The translations under genes were made by a program, and so were the position numbers. From NCBI GenBank assembly GCA_034509495.1, contig CM067503.1, forward strand, positions 47,796,274 through 47,860,273: 64,000 nt of DNA. The letters run 5' to 3'. Origin of the DNA: Acestrorhynchus altus (Eukaryota > Chordata > Actinopteri > Characiformes > Acestrorhynchidae). Shown piece after piece: positions 23,498 through 36,538 of this stretch. The notes beneath the pieces are model-generated. The model did no database searches, was not told the DNA's origin, and worked only from the letters and a program-made list of their open reading frames with translations. Each line of letters begins with the position of its first letter. Position 1 is the first letter of the stretch.

Positions 23498-26400
23498 CAA
23501 AGCAAACGACAAAACCACAGTGGCTCATCCTGAATGATCCAACACGAGACAACACTTCATGATGATGGAAGGTGATGATATCAAAAATCCAATCAAAGGC
23601 TGTTTTTTCCATCGCAGCGTTTGACGAGCAGATCTCACTTCAGTGGGTCAGTAAGTTTATGTTCACGACTCTGTGCTTTATAAATCTTTATGGTAATAAT
23701 TTCATTATTACTTTTATTTCCAATATTCAGATGAACGACCATCAACTACGGCAACTTTTACCAAATGAATGTCCAGGTTAATGAGACATGACTGTCGCTT
23801 ATTCACCTGAAATCTCAGAAGATCACGGTCTAATATGACTTAATCTGAGCTCTAAAATACAGAATTTAGATTTCTGTATTTACACTCCCCGAGTGGTCCC
23901 TGCTGCCTGACTGATGCCGTTCCAAGTCCGTTCATGGTCGGATGCTACCGTTCTGTTGGTACCTGCCTCGGCTCTCCACTGCCCTCTGTGACACTGTCCT
24001 CGTTGGGATCCTTGCATTGGCTAACAGGCCACATTAAGAACATAATGCCAACATATGACCGTTTAACCTGGACTTTGATATTAACACTGAGCTGAATCTT
24101 ATAAGCTCACTCGCATTCTCTCGTAACTCCTAGTCGCCCAGACACGGCCTGCTCACACTTTACTCATCGGTCTTTATTATTTTACTCCTTTCTCTTGTTC
24201 TCTTTTGTCTCTTTGTTCATTCTGATTTAGTTGCATTATTTGTTTGCGCCATTCCGGTGGCGACCAGAGCAGGACGGGTTCCGCTTTAAAGCCTGGGTTC
24301 CTCTCAGGGTTTCTTCACCCCAGTCTGAGGTTTCTGCTCTGTTGCCCCTGGTTGCTCAAAGAGGCTCGGGCCTGGATTTTCCTGCTTTATTGAAGCTTTA
24401 TTGTAAAAGCACTATATATAAATAGACTTTGACTGACAGACATTTGTGTGTATTTGATCATGTTCAATAATTTACTTTATGCCTGATTTGTTTTTCTGCT
24501 GTGGGGACCATAAAAAACATTTCACAGCTTAGAAAACCTTGTTAGAAGCTGACAGTGAATTAATGTTTGAGCTGAAAAGTCAATATCTTTGATGGGTTTT
24601 TTGGTTTATTAGACTGACAGCTGTATTATTATGGGTAAATGTTATTTATAATACCTGACAGTAGTGCAAACAACGTTTGTTGTTTGTTGTTGATACAACC
24701 TCATACTTAAAACTGACCGCATGACTCTGCCCCCTTGGATTTTGGCCATTTTCCAGCTGGATTTCTCGGCATAGTCTACAATTCTAGGTCCAGATATAGT
24801 TCCATGAAAGGTATTATTGAGATACTCAAGTGTATCGATATTTTCTAACAAGGATACACAATAATAACGGAATCTGCAGAACATTCAGTGACCGATGTTT
24901 CAAACTACTATTGGACTGTTTGTTAGTAAACATCTGAATTAATATCTCTAATGAACACTAATCCAGGCAGATTCTGTTGTTTGCCTAGACTTTCTACATT
25001 TTAATACATTAATAAATAACAATAAATACAGTGTTGTGTTGGGTGTTTCAATCCCCTTTCAAACAAAAGTAAGTGATATGAAACGGAGGACATAAATAGG
25101 AAGTGGCGAGAGATCAGTACTGTCCATTCATCATGTTCATCATGTACCTCTCGGGGTCAGGGTCAGTCACCCTACAGTGTACATGACCACCATGATCATC
25201 AATGCAAACTAACGAAAGATGTTTGACCATAAAAAAGACAGTAGTAAAAACAAACTGCTGAAGAAAAGGGCGGGACAGGTGTGACTTCAGAGACAAATCC
25301 AAGTCCACATTCGTGAGAGCAAACATTCATGCCATGCAAAACCATTCAAATGGGCTTCAATCAGCTGATGCTCAGCCCATTCGCAGATGAAGAGGAAAGC
25401 AACACTGGACATGCGCAAGACCTTGAACTTCCTGAAACGGAAAAAAAACCTTGTAGAGCAAGGCCGAAGAACAGCCGCAGCCAACTGCAGCGGCGCAGTT
25501 CAGCGCAGCCAGCTCCACCCCTCCCTACAGCACCCACCCCTCCCCCGTTTAGTGGGTTAGTGGAGGCGGAGAGACAGAAGAAGAGGCCTTACCCGGCTGG
25601 CTGGGGTCAGCAGCAGGCGCTGAAGGCTGGCTCTGGAGCAGAGGGTATCCCAACTGGGATTTACAGAGTGCTCGGCGGAGCGGGGCTGTAGAAGGAGAAG
25701 GAGAACAGGAGGCTGGGGTGAGGACAGAACGCGAAGGGGATGATGGTGGGTGACTGAGACAAGGAAAAGAGAGGGGGCAAGGGTGGAGTGGAGGAGGGTG
25801 GAGTTGGGGGTGATGGGAGGATGGCCCAGGCTGCCGAGGAGGAACAGAGCGTGTGGAAGTGGTGAGACCCAGGTGGTCCAGTGGGTGATGGTGGTTTTGA
25901 CAGAGAGGTGGGCTAGTGGCTGGGATGGCGATGACCGGCCGAGGCGTGGCCTTCCAGGGGGGCTGCTGTCATGACCCGGCGGAGAAGGTGGCAAAGGGTG
26001 AAGTTTGTGGCTGGGCAGGCGGTCGGTTTGGAAGGAGAGGAGGAGGCGAGGCGGGGGTTGGGGCCGGCTGACGTCTCGGGACAGTGGCGTAGTGGGGCAG
26101 CACTGGATGGAAGGCGGAACCCAGAGAGGTGGCGAATCGGGACGCGGAGTGGCGGAGGGGAGGGGTAGGGGGCGTGCCTATGGAAGGTGACGTGGATGGT
26201 GGAGGGTAGTTGGGTGTGGAGGGGGAAACAGGTGAGGAGGAAGAGGACGTGGTGGTGGTCTTGGCATAGTCTGGAGGTGGAGGGGTGTGGAGGGTGCTTT
26301 CAAATGCTGCACACGCCAGATGAGAGGAGGACAGGAGGGAAGAAGCAGCGACCGTGCAGAGGGAAAGAAACACGAAAGACAGAGAGAGAAAGGGGAGGAA

Positions 26401-29400
26401 AAAGGAAGAAGACAGAAAGGGGCAAATGAAGCAGGAAAACCAGCACAGACCTACAGTCTCCCTACGGCTGCTGTTTCAGGCCTGTCTATGACCATTAGTA
26501 CAATCAGTATTTAAGTCAGGAAGGTATTTAATCCCAGCACACACGAATGAACAAGTTACTGAAAGATGTGTTTTCGCATTCCGTACTTTCAGGAGCCAGG
26601 GTCCGCTTGGTTTGGTGGTGTTAGCTCCTGAAGGCACACCTCAGACTAGATTAGTGTCTGTGGAGCCAACAGTATCAAAGCACACAGGTTACGTGTCAGT
26701 TCATCACTCACTTCATGCCACCAACACTCAGTCAAACCCACAAAGATACGGCAGACTGTAAACGTTGAGATTCACAAATGTAAGAAGGTCATCAGCAGCT
26801 TCACTATATAAACGAAAGTATTGGGACAGCTGCACATTCACGGTTTCTCACAAGGGTATTAAAAAAAAATCTGCTTTTCCTGCTTTTGTTGGAGGTTCTA
26901 CTGTCCAAAGAAGATGTTCTACTATTTTTCAGAACTTGGTTTGATGGCATTCAGCATCAGCATTTGTGAGGTCAGGATGCAAGACAAATATGGTCACTGC
27001 TTTTGTTTGAACCATAAATTGACATAGAAATAATTGTGATAAACATCATTTTAAAAATGCATCCTTTTGATATAATAATAATAATAATAATAATAAATAA
27101 TAATAATAATAAATAATAATAATAAATAATAATAATAATAATAATAAAAGGGGATTCAGGTGATAAATTAATATTAATAAAAATTAATAACAGTATGTTC
27201 TGATGGTGAAATGCACCCACACCATTGAAAACAGAATTAAACTATGAGAAACACAGGGCTCGCTACAGTGTGTGTCCGTGCACATCGCTGGTTAGGAGCC
27301 CAACTCCACGGAACTCTGTCTCACTCATTGAAAAAAATGTTCCCACACCGGAGCTGGAATGCAGCTTTTAAACAAGTCCATTTTCACTCCCTCTTCCAAA
27401 CTTACTGGATGGAATATTGCAGTCCATTAACTGACAGACTGAGGACATATTATCGGAGTGAAACGCGGTGGTGCATGAATGACTGGCTGGAACATGTTTT
27501 TGTTCTAACACAGTGACAGTAGTCTACATCAGAGTGTGGCAGTGCTCCATAGCTCACTGCTGGGGGGTTTGTCGCCCTGGGATTAGGCATGGTAACCAAC
27601 TGATCTGGTACAGAGAGCTGTATTCTATTGGCAGAACCTCTCTAGAGGGACTAGACAAGTGGTGTGTGTTCATTTGCAATGTGTGGAAGTTGAAGTTGCT
27701 TGGACACAGAATTGATGCTTACTAGATACAGTATAAATATTAGACATAGCTTAATAATAATAATAATAACAATGTCATAACTACATAATTATTTGTCTTC
27801 TACAATCTACATCTACATACATACAGATCTCAAGAGCTGAAACTGTGGTCATGTAAAGCTGTTATTTCAAACAAGCAATCAAAATAACATTGAGGGCCTG
27901 CAGGCGGTGCGTGAGTGTGTGCGCATATGCTGACCAAGAGCCTGCATCTTTCTGCTCCAGTAACCCTTGAACACTGCCTCTAGACACAGCAGCAGGAGGG
28001 ATGCCATGCCTGCATAATGCCTCCCAATAAGACCAGGCATTTACATTCATTCTCGCATGTTTAAGGAGAAGGTCATGTCCACACCTCTGAGGAGACGTGG
28101 AGAGTGTGTATGGAATTTGGCAATAGTCACCCTCACAGACATCCTCCATAATGAATTCTCCCATTGCCAACATAAGCATTACCAGGAGCACAGAGTGGCA
28201 GCCAATTAAAGGCAAGCATCAGCCCAATAGAGACATTTTATAGGTCAGGCCATACCGGTCAGGTAGCTGGAAAGCAGAACCGTACCAAAGCCCAATGTGT
28301 CTGAAAGCCTACAGAGCCTCACTTCTAGGTTTGGGCTACAAAAATGTTACAATCGGACCATATTTTGAAGCGTTCAGCGCATTTCCACCAACAAAAATAG
28401 GCTCTGAAAACCTGAAAAGTTTGTTCTCAGCTGGAATCAAACATTACCGTTGTGGGTGTGTCTAGTTGCACAGGAGCAGTGACATACCATTCATCTCGTA
28501 CGGTGTCGTCTTCTATCTCCAAAATTCGATCGATGTTTGCTTAATGAGAAGAACAAACAGAGCAAGCGCTCGCAGGTCGTCTGTACGCGCTACCATCTTC
28601 TCACTTCCCTTTACTGACCCTGTGCAGCCCCTCTGTTGATGTGACATATCCTGGATTCCACTTAAACTGGTGTAAATGCGGGATGTTTTGCTAAAAACAA
28701 ATGGTTCTTTTGGTCGAAAGGCTTGTTCTGAAATGTGTAAAGCATTAACATGTATAGGTCTTGCGGGGAACAATTCCCGGAAAGCTTGCGGGGCAACCGA
28801 GTGGAAAAAATGTCCCAACACTTGCAGCCCTTTCTATCTTATTGTGTGACTGGCAGTATTTTCTGCGAATAGGAGCAACAGTTTGACACGCCCACCATTT
28901 TCGGGTAATAAGACTTTTACCCCATAACAGAACGTGATGTCGCTTTAAGGGAAGCACAAACAAATATAAAAGACTTGCTGTGACAAAAGTGTCTCAAATC
29001 AACAGATTAGGAGGAGAAGGAGGAGACAAGGCTCTGGAGTTGTGACCTGAGTAGGTGAAGAACCCTACTGAACGGAGAACAAGAGCTCAGGATTACATTG
29101 CAGTCACTTCACTTTTTGCTAAAGCTTTACAATGACCATGTGTGGGTCAGGTAGGAAGGTTGGAAGGTAGAACGTGTCCACTGGGGAAAGTCTGAAGACA
29201 GCATAAGAACATTTGGTGGAAGATGATTAGCAACACTACAACTCCTTTAACTGTGATAGAGCTTGAATGACCAAGTGAGCAGCTTTGTGGAGGGGTGTGC
29301 AAAACACCACCTGATCCTTAATGTGACCAAGGACAAGGAGATGGTGGTGGGCTTCAGAAGGAAGAAGACCACAGTCAGTCCTGTTACCATCATGGGTCAG

Positions 29401-32400
29401 AATGTTGAGCTGGTTGACACTTACAAATATCTGAGTGGACTGGAGGGCCAACATTGTGGATGTCTACAAGGAAGGGATGAGGAGACTCTTTGGAGGAAGC
29501 TCAGATCCTTCAATGTGTGGAGCAAAGTCTTCTGCATCAAAGGTGGAGATGCCAAAAGGCTCAAAACAATGATCAAGAAGGTTGGCTCTGTTCTTGGATG
29601 CTCAACTCTTTTGAGGTGGTGGAAAGGAGAACTCTGAGAACTGATCATCAGAAGTCTCTGATTGGCTGAATGGGATGTGTCAGACTGGCCAGGTCATAAT
29701 TTAGGATAGAAAATAGGATTTCCTTACATTTGTTTTTGAATATGTTCGTCCACACAGGGACAAAAACGCCCCGCTAGCCCTGCAGGAGGCGACAGAACCT
29801 CAAAAGAGAGACGTCAAAACACCACGAGAATGAAGAACCCGCAGAGGTGCACTGCCAAATTACACACTGGTCCCTATGTAGGGACCTAAAGCGTAGTGTT
29901 CATGTGGACAAAAGGTCAAAATGCATAGAACAGTTCCCGTGTCTCTGTGAACAGGGGCTTCGACTGGTCTCACGGAGGAAAGTGCAAAAACATCGACCGC
30001 AATCACTCACGGGTTCAAAACGGAGGATAAAGAAGACGTTTTTGAAAGCGAAACGTAGAAGACATGGATGAAAATGTGTTTTCGATGAAGGACAACTGCA
30101 TTTAACACAAGATCTCAGCCCTTTATATATGTCAAAGCCTGAGACCTGACCCCAGCGCACAGTGTGCGGAATAAACACGTCCCCAACCCCCCAGTCTCGG
30201 GGATATTTAATCAGGCCATAAAACAGGGTAATATAATGTGATGATTGTAGCGCTCAAGCATGTGAGCCATTAGAGGCTTAAACTAAGGACAGCGACAAGA
30301 AGCATCCTCTCATCCTCTCCCCAACCTCACTACGTGAAACGCGGTTCTGGCAGAGGACTCCGTCACAGCTTGGGGAAGAGGGAAAAAAGGCGGTCAGCCT
30401 GCTCCGCAGTCTCCAAGTTGTGTCATGTTTCAAGCTGTTTGCATGCGCGGTTCCAACATATGAGCAGATGGGGACGTCGGGAGGAGACGGACTGTTCTAT
30501 TCAGACTACGATGGAAACGTCGGTTCCTTTGATTCAACAGTTTTAGACAGAACTGGGAAAAAGTGCAGCGAGTAAATAGGAGGAAAAATGAGACACACAC
30601 ACAATTCTCTTCACCCTAAACCTCGTCGATTATATTTGGTGTCCAAAATTTGCTCCGATTGCTCGGAAAAAGGAGCTACGTAACAAGTACTGGATGCTTA
30701 CACCCCAAATGATCAACTGCCTCAAGCATTTCTGTCCATTTTCAAAGACAGCAGCTTCCCTGATGTTCTGATCCACATCTCTAACACATTTAATCACAGG
30801 TCCAAACCCCCAGTACACGTCAAACCCCCCTTTCACCTGTTGGGTCCGGTCTCCCATCATTTCTGTCAGTCTAAAATGCTGGGAAAGGACGTGCGGAGAT
30901 GCTCACCAGCATTGGAGATGCGTCGCCCTCTCTCCCAGTCCATCTGCTCTCTCTCCAGTTGCTCCTGGTGATCCCTCTCTTGCTTCTCTCTCTCCGCACG
31001 CTCGCGCTCCAGCAGCTCTCGCTCGGCACGCTCGCGCTCCAGCTGCTCCTGCTCCTGCCTCTCACGCTCCAGTCGCTCCAACCGCTCTTGCTCGGCCCGC
31101 TCCAGCCGTTCACGTTCCTGGCGCTCGCGGTCCAACCTCTCGCGTTCCAGCATCTCTCGCTCCAAGCGCTCGCGCTCCAAGCGCTCTCGATCCAAGCGCT
31201 CGCGCTCTTGACGTTCACGCTCCAGCCGCTCGCGCTCCAACTCCTTCTGACGCTGCAGCTCCTGCAGCTGCCTGAGGAACACAAGCGTGAAGAGTGGATG
31301 GAATGAGTGTGATCATACATGCAGTACAAAATGGAACAGAACAGCAGATGAAATCATGACCACTCACTGCCCAGTTCTACAGGTGGAGCCCGGTCCTTAT
31401 ATAACCAAATAACGGTCATGTGCACCTGAGCCATGACCTCCTGTATGTCACATTTCTGTTATTGGTCATTCATGGGCTACGGTGGTCTTGATCAATCAAA
31501 CATTGGTCAGTAAAGCCTTTAGGCCACAGCTGATTGGCTATCTCACACTTGACATTCGCGCTGACCCGTTACATACTTCTGTTCTACCTTAAAATGATGC
31601 TGCTGCTGCATCATTTAAGGTGGAATGTCAAATGAAAATAAGTCTATTGTAAAGGTCTGTAACATGAACACACACATATACTGTGTTTACATATCTTGTG
31701 CTCAGTTTTCATTGGCTGGTGAAAGGATCAGTTCAGACTGACCAGTGAAAATGAATATTGAGAAAGTTTTTCTACTCATAACAGAATTGTCAGATTTTAG
31801 TTTCATTATACCTTCATTTTGTTAATTTTAATAACTGATTTGTAATTTAATTAAACCTGAATTGAATGAATTAGTAATTTTTTAATGTGAGATTCTGATT
31901 CTAGTGAATTTCATTTGATTCTGATAAATAAACAGTGAAAAGGGTATGAAATGTGTCATTTTACATGAAATTAATATAAATTCTAATGTTGTGAATGAAA
32001 TTATGAACATGAATGTACTTTTTCACAATATTGGGATCTTCTGAGCTGCACTAATTTACTCGGTTATTCTCAGAGTTGGATAAAAATAAAATCACTGATA
32101 TGTGATCGAGAGTTTGATGAAAAAATCTGCAGAACAGAGTCGGGCAGAGAATCAGAGCTTAAATCGGGGTAGACATCGCGTAGAGTAACGGTGGCAAATC
32201 CAGTTTACAATGAAGAGCTGATATTAAAATAGAATTAATACAATTGTTAAAAGATGCTTTTCAGGATCGGTGCTGAAATGTGCTGAACAGTTAATATTCT
32301 GATGGTGAATAAAGACAGCAGTTGATCAACACAACACTAGAGGGCAGCAGTTTCATACAGAACTCTAAAGGCCGTTGGTTTAACACACTCTTGCGAAGTC

Positions 32401-35400
32401 CAAATGAAAAACGGGCCTGTGCTTTATCCCAGGCCTCGACGTCGTCTCCTCATCACAGAGGTGACGTGCGGGAGAACCCAGATGTGCAGTTGCTCACTGT
32501 AAACAAAACAGCTGCTGCAGTTCGAATCTGGGGCTTAGAAAGCTGCATGTATTGTGATGCTGAATTGGTGCATCTCAAAAAATTAGAATATCATAAAGCT
32601 CATTTTTAAATCCATTACTCATGAAGGGACAATTCCAGGCTTTTTTTGGTTTTACTGCTGATCAGTTCGGCTTCAAGCTCAGAAAAACAGAAATGCAGAC
32701 TCAGAATATTTTTATTCCAATTAGTCGAGATCACCAATCACAGCATCAATAATATCTTTTTAAATGTAACGAGTATAAAGTGACCGATTCATTGTGAATG
32801 ACCAAAATCCGTTTCAGTTTTGAGATGCACGAGTGTGCTGTAGAGCTTGTAAAGGTGTGTTGAACATGGCATTAATGGCTGCATTTCTTTATGTACACGA
32901 CCGGTCAAACGTTTTAGGTCACAATATGGAGTCTGAAACTTTTGACCGATAGTGGACATATACAGCAGCAGGTTGCTCATCAAGAGATCACAGCACAGCA
33001 CTGTGACACTGCTGTGTCTGATCCACTCGTACCACCAGGTCAGGGTCACTGCAGTGCCGAGAATGACCCACCACCCACATGATATCTGCTCTGTGGTGGT
33101 CCTGTGGGGTCCTGACCATTAAAGACCAGGGTGAGAGAGGGCTTATTATAGAACTACAAAGTGCTCCTGTGTGGTCAGTGAAGCTGATAAAAATGAACTG
33201 TAGGAACAGGGGGGTGGTCCTAATGGTGTGTTTGATTGTAAACCAGTAAAACCAATCAATTTCAGACGGTTACGAGGCTGTGATGTTTAACAACATTGCG
33301 CTGATTAATATATGTCCACTACCGGTCACCCATATTGGGTGTTCTTAAACTTTTGACTGGTAGTGTCATACTTTGTGCTCTGTTTTCATTGGCTATTGAT
33401 GGGTTGGGTCAAAAAAATATGCTCTGACTGATCTGAAAGACCTTCAGAGACCCTGCTGTCCTCTCCTTATTAGAGACCCCACTGTCACCTTACGACTGTT
33501 TAACCTGCTGGACTTTCACATCAACACTGAGCTTCACTTCCACTCTCGCATCCCCTCATGACTCACACTTGATGGCACAAAAAGGACGGGCTCGTAGGTC
33601 TTGATGACAAAAGGAACAATCATTTTTCAGTTCCGTTCTTCTAAATCCACCATTAGTAAAAACAGTTTGTACACATACAGGGGTTGGACAATGAAAGTGA
33701 ACCCCCTGTCATTGTTGTGGGAGGTTTCATGTCTAAATTTGAGCAGCCTGGTGGTCAATCTTCATTAATTGCACCAGTAAGAGCAGAGTCTGAAGGTTCA
33801 ATTAGCAGGTAAGAGCACAGTTTTGCTCCAAATATCGCAATGAACACAACATTATGGGGGACATACCAGAGTTCAAAAGAGGACAAATTGTTGGTGCACG
33901 TCTTGCTGGTGCATCTGTGACCAAGACAGCAAGTCTTTGTGATGTATCAAGAGCCACAGTATCCAGGGTAACGTCAGCACCACCAAGAAGGACCAACCAC
34001 ATCCAACAGGATTAACTGTGGACGCGAGAGGAAGCTGTCTGAAAGGGATGTCCGGGTTCTAACCTGGATTGTATCCACAAAATGTCCTTCCCAAGACGAA
34101 TTGATGCTGTATTAGCCGCAAAAGGTGGCCCTAGTTCACCATACTAATCAATTATTGTGGTCTAAAACCAGATGTTTCAGTTTCATTGTCCAACCCCTGT
34201 AACTACATTAGTACAATGGACGTCTCGCTCACTACACCAAGAAGACAACATCTAACCATTCATTTATAAAAGCACAAACTAGTTACGAACCATTCAATTA
34301 GTTATCTTCCCAGATATTCGCAACATTGAAAAAAAGCTTCACAAAAAACATCTTATTAAAAGAAATAAAGTGATATCACCCATCCCTACGTCCTGAAGGT
34401 TGAACGTATCCAAAAAACCCTCAGCCATGATCTGCTCCAAGATGAGCATGTTCATAGTATAGATATACATACAGTATAGAGATACATAGACAGAGATATA
34501 CAGCTTTATAAACCCCGTAATAAACAACGAGCAGAAGCACAGAACTCAAGCCTTAAGAAACATCAGACACAGGCGATAAATGAAATACAATAAACAAAAA
34601 CAACTGAACTACAAATAATGTGCCTTTATAAATATTAAATACGCAATATGTAACTGCATAAACATCGTGAAGGTAACATTGGTAACAGTAGAGTACAAAC
34701 GAAGGCTCAGAAAGGGTCTGCTCATACGCTATGAATAGAAGCTCTGAACATTGTGCAAAGAGATATGAATAGAAGGAGTAATAACGTCCAGCCATATTCA
34801 GTGAGCGTGTTCAGTTAGTGGCTGTGTGTGATGATAAATGAGGAGGGCTGGTACAGTGTGATCACTGCTGGTACCAATGACCTCCTGTGCTACAACGGAG
34901 CTGAATGAGTCTGTATACACACACAATACCTGGGGCACTCGCCCATCTGTTGAGTGGGAACATCTAACATTTCATCCATGATGAGCAACTCGAAACACCT
35001 GTTTCTGCAAACAAAAAAAAGGTCATGATGGATTTGATGTCATGTCTTGGGAGCTTGCCAGACACACCCACCATGCCCTCACCTTTCCTATTCATCACCA
35101 CCCATCCAACAACTTTCCCAGGAGAGGTGTTGATACACCACCATGCCTCCACATGCTCCCAGAGACTGAACGACATGGGATAAACAGTCGTACACCAAAT
35201 TTCCCTTGAGGCAAAATGAGCTCATGGAGCCTGAGGCTACAAGACTGGTGTACTCCTGGTGTATTGAGCAATGCACCTGCTACTACACACGAAGACCCCG
35301 TGTATCTTGCTTAATTTCAAACACTACGTGATGCAAAACGAAGGCCGACTTAATTAAGGTTCTAGGCCTGTCTAGGGAACGCGTACTCATTTTTACTCTA

Positions 35401-36507
35401 CTACTATGGCTGTTTAAGAAGGTCCTGCTCCACCAGTTTCTGAAAGAACACTGTAGACCATCAACACATATGGAGCGTAGTGGCATGCAATAGGCCTTTG
35501 GCTATAAGGAGTGACTGCTTTTGAAAGACGGACACCGAGCCATCATTGCCACCTGCTTTGTGACCCAATTCACAATTGAATCCCGCCGCACACCCCACAT
35601 GTATTTATAGCCCATCATCCTCATCCACTGCCTAAAGTCTCTACCACTTTCAACATGCAAGGTGACAAATTTTTGTCCGGTGAGCTAACAATATATAAAT
35701 TATAGATGACATTTTACATCCTTCCCGCTTCTAACATCTAATCCAACTAATGAGCTAATTAATAAGGCCTTACTGAGTTAAATCGGAAGTTTTAGGGCTG
35801 GGAAAACCTGTAGGGCAGGGGTCCTCCATGACCAGATTGGGAGAAAATGAGCAAGAGTTTGGAGAAAATGCAGAAAACGTACTCCCCATGGCCTCTTTCC
35901 ATAGCCTAGTCTACTGCCCCAATTCTCCATATTTACATGTTTTAGCTGCCTCCTGCAAGAACTGTCCCTGTACCTCAATTCCTAAGGGACGTTCTTGTTC
36001 CTGAGATGCTCTGTTATGAAAGAGCTATGATGAGCAGTGGTGAGAAAGTGTCCCAATGTCCCAAATCCCTGCTAACTCCAAGACATGCTCAGAGAAGTAA
36101 TTAAAGAGGAGAGGAAGTCTTGCAGATATCATCAGCAAATCTGCTACCCCAAAGACCATGACAGCCATGGTGGAGCCAGCTATAAGTCATCCTTAGTCGG
36201 GTATTAGAGCTTGCGAACCACAGGGACGAGAGCTGACAGAACACTGGAAGAGAACAAATCTCGCCTGAGCTGAAAGGGACATTTGATATTAGTGGGGCCA
36301 TGTTTAATTTTAGACTGATTTACTGATGGACTGCTCAGTCGACGACCCCCAAATCAGGTCGAGGAAGGGTGGGAGGGTTATGATGCAACCTTGGTGCAAC
36401 CTCCATATTTTAATTACACCTAATTAAATGTATGAATAGAGACACACTCACTTACACGAGACTCACGGCAGTAATACTATCCCTCAGAGCCTCCTCAGGG
36501 TAGTCCA

Positions 36508-36538
<31 letters not shown>

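Larger units (their letters stand above)
22474..25592 (-). other. enah: ENAH intron between neural-type and proline-rich exons
   Basis: About 3.1 kb. Holds (AAC)n at 23466-23498 and a dispersed repeat at 24030-24440. The segment 25400-25590, next to the neural exon donor, is C/T-rich on the minus strand. No further exon seen. Confidence 0.65.
26307..30906 (-). other. enah: ENAH intron between LERER and neural-type exons
   Basis: About 4.6 kb. Holds a family P MITE end (26803-26985), an (AAT)n tract, a Harbinger-like MITE (28360-28835) and a LINE relic (29255-29640). The intervals 27150-28350 and 29700-30900 have no recognised content. Confidence 0.65.

Noticed and set aside
25329..25691. Plus-strand frame overlapping the neural exon
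   Set aside because: No homology, and it is antisense to a well-supported exon edge; composition reflects Pro/Ser codons on the other strand.
30899..31306. Leucine-rich open frame on the plus strand
   Set aside because: It is the antisense shadow of the LERER exon; the leucine pattern is the complement of GAG/CGC codons.
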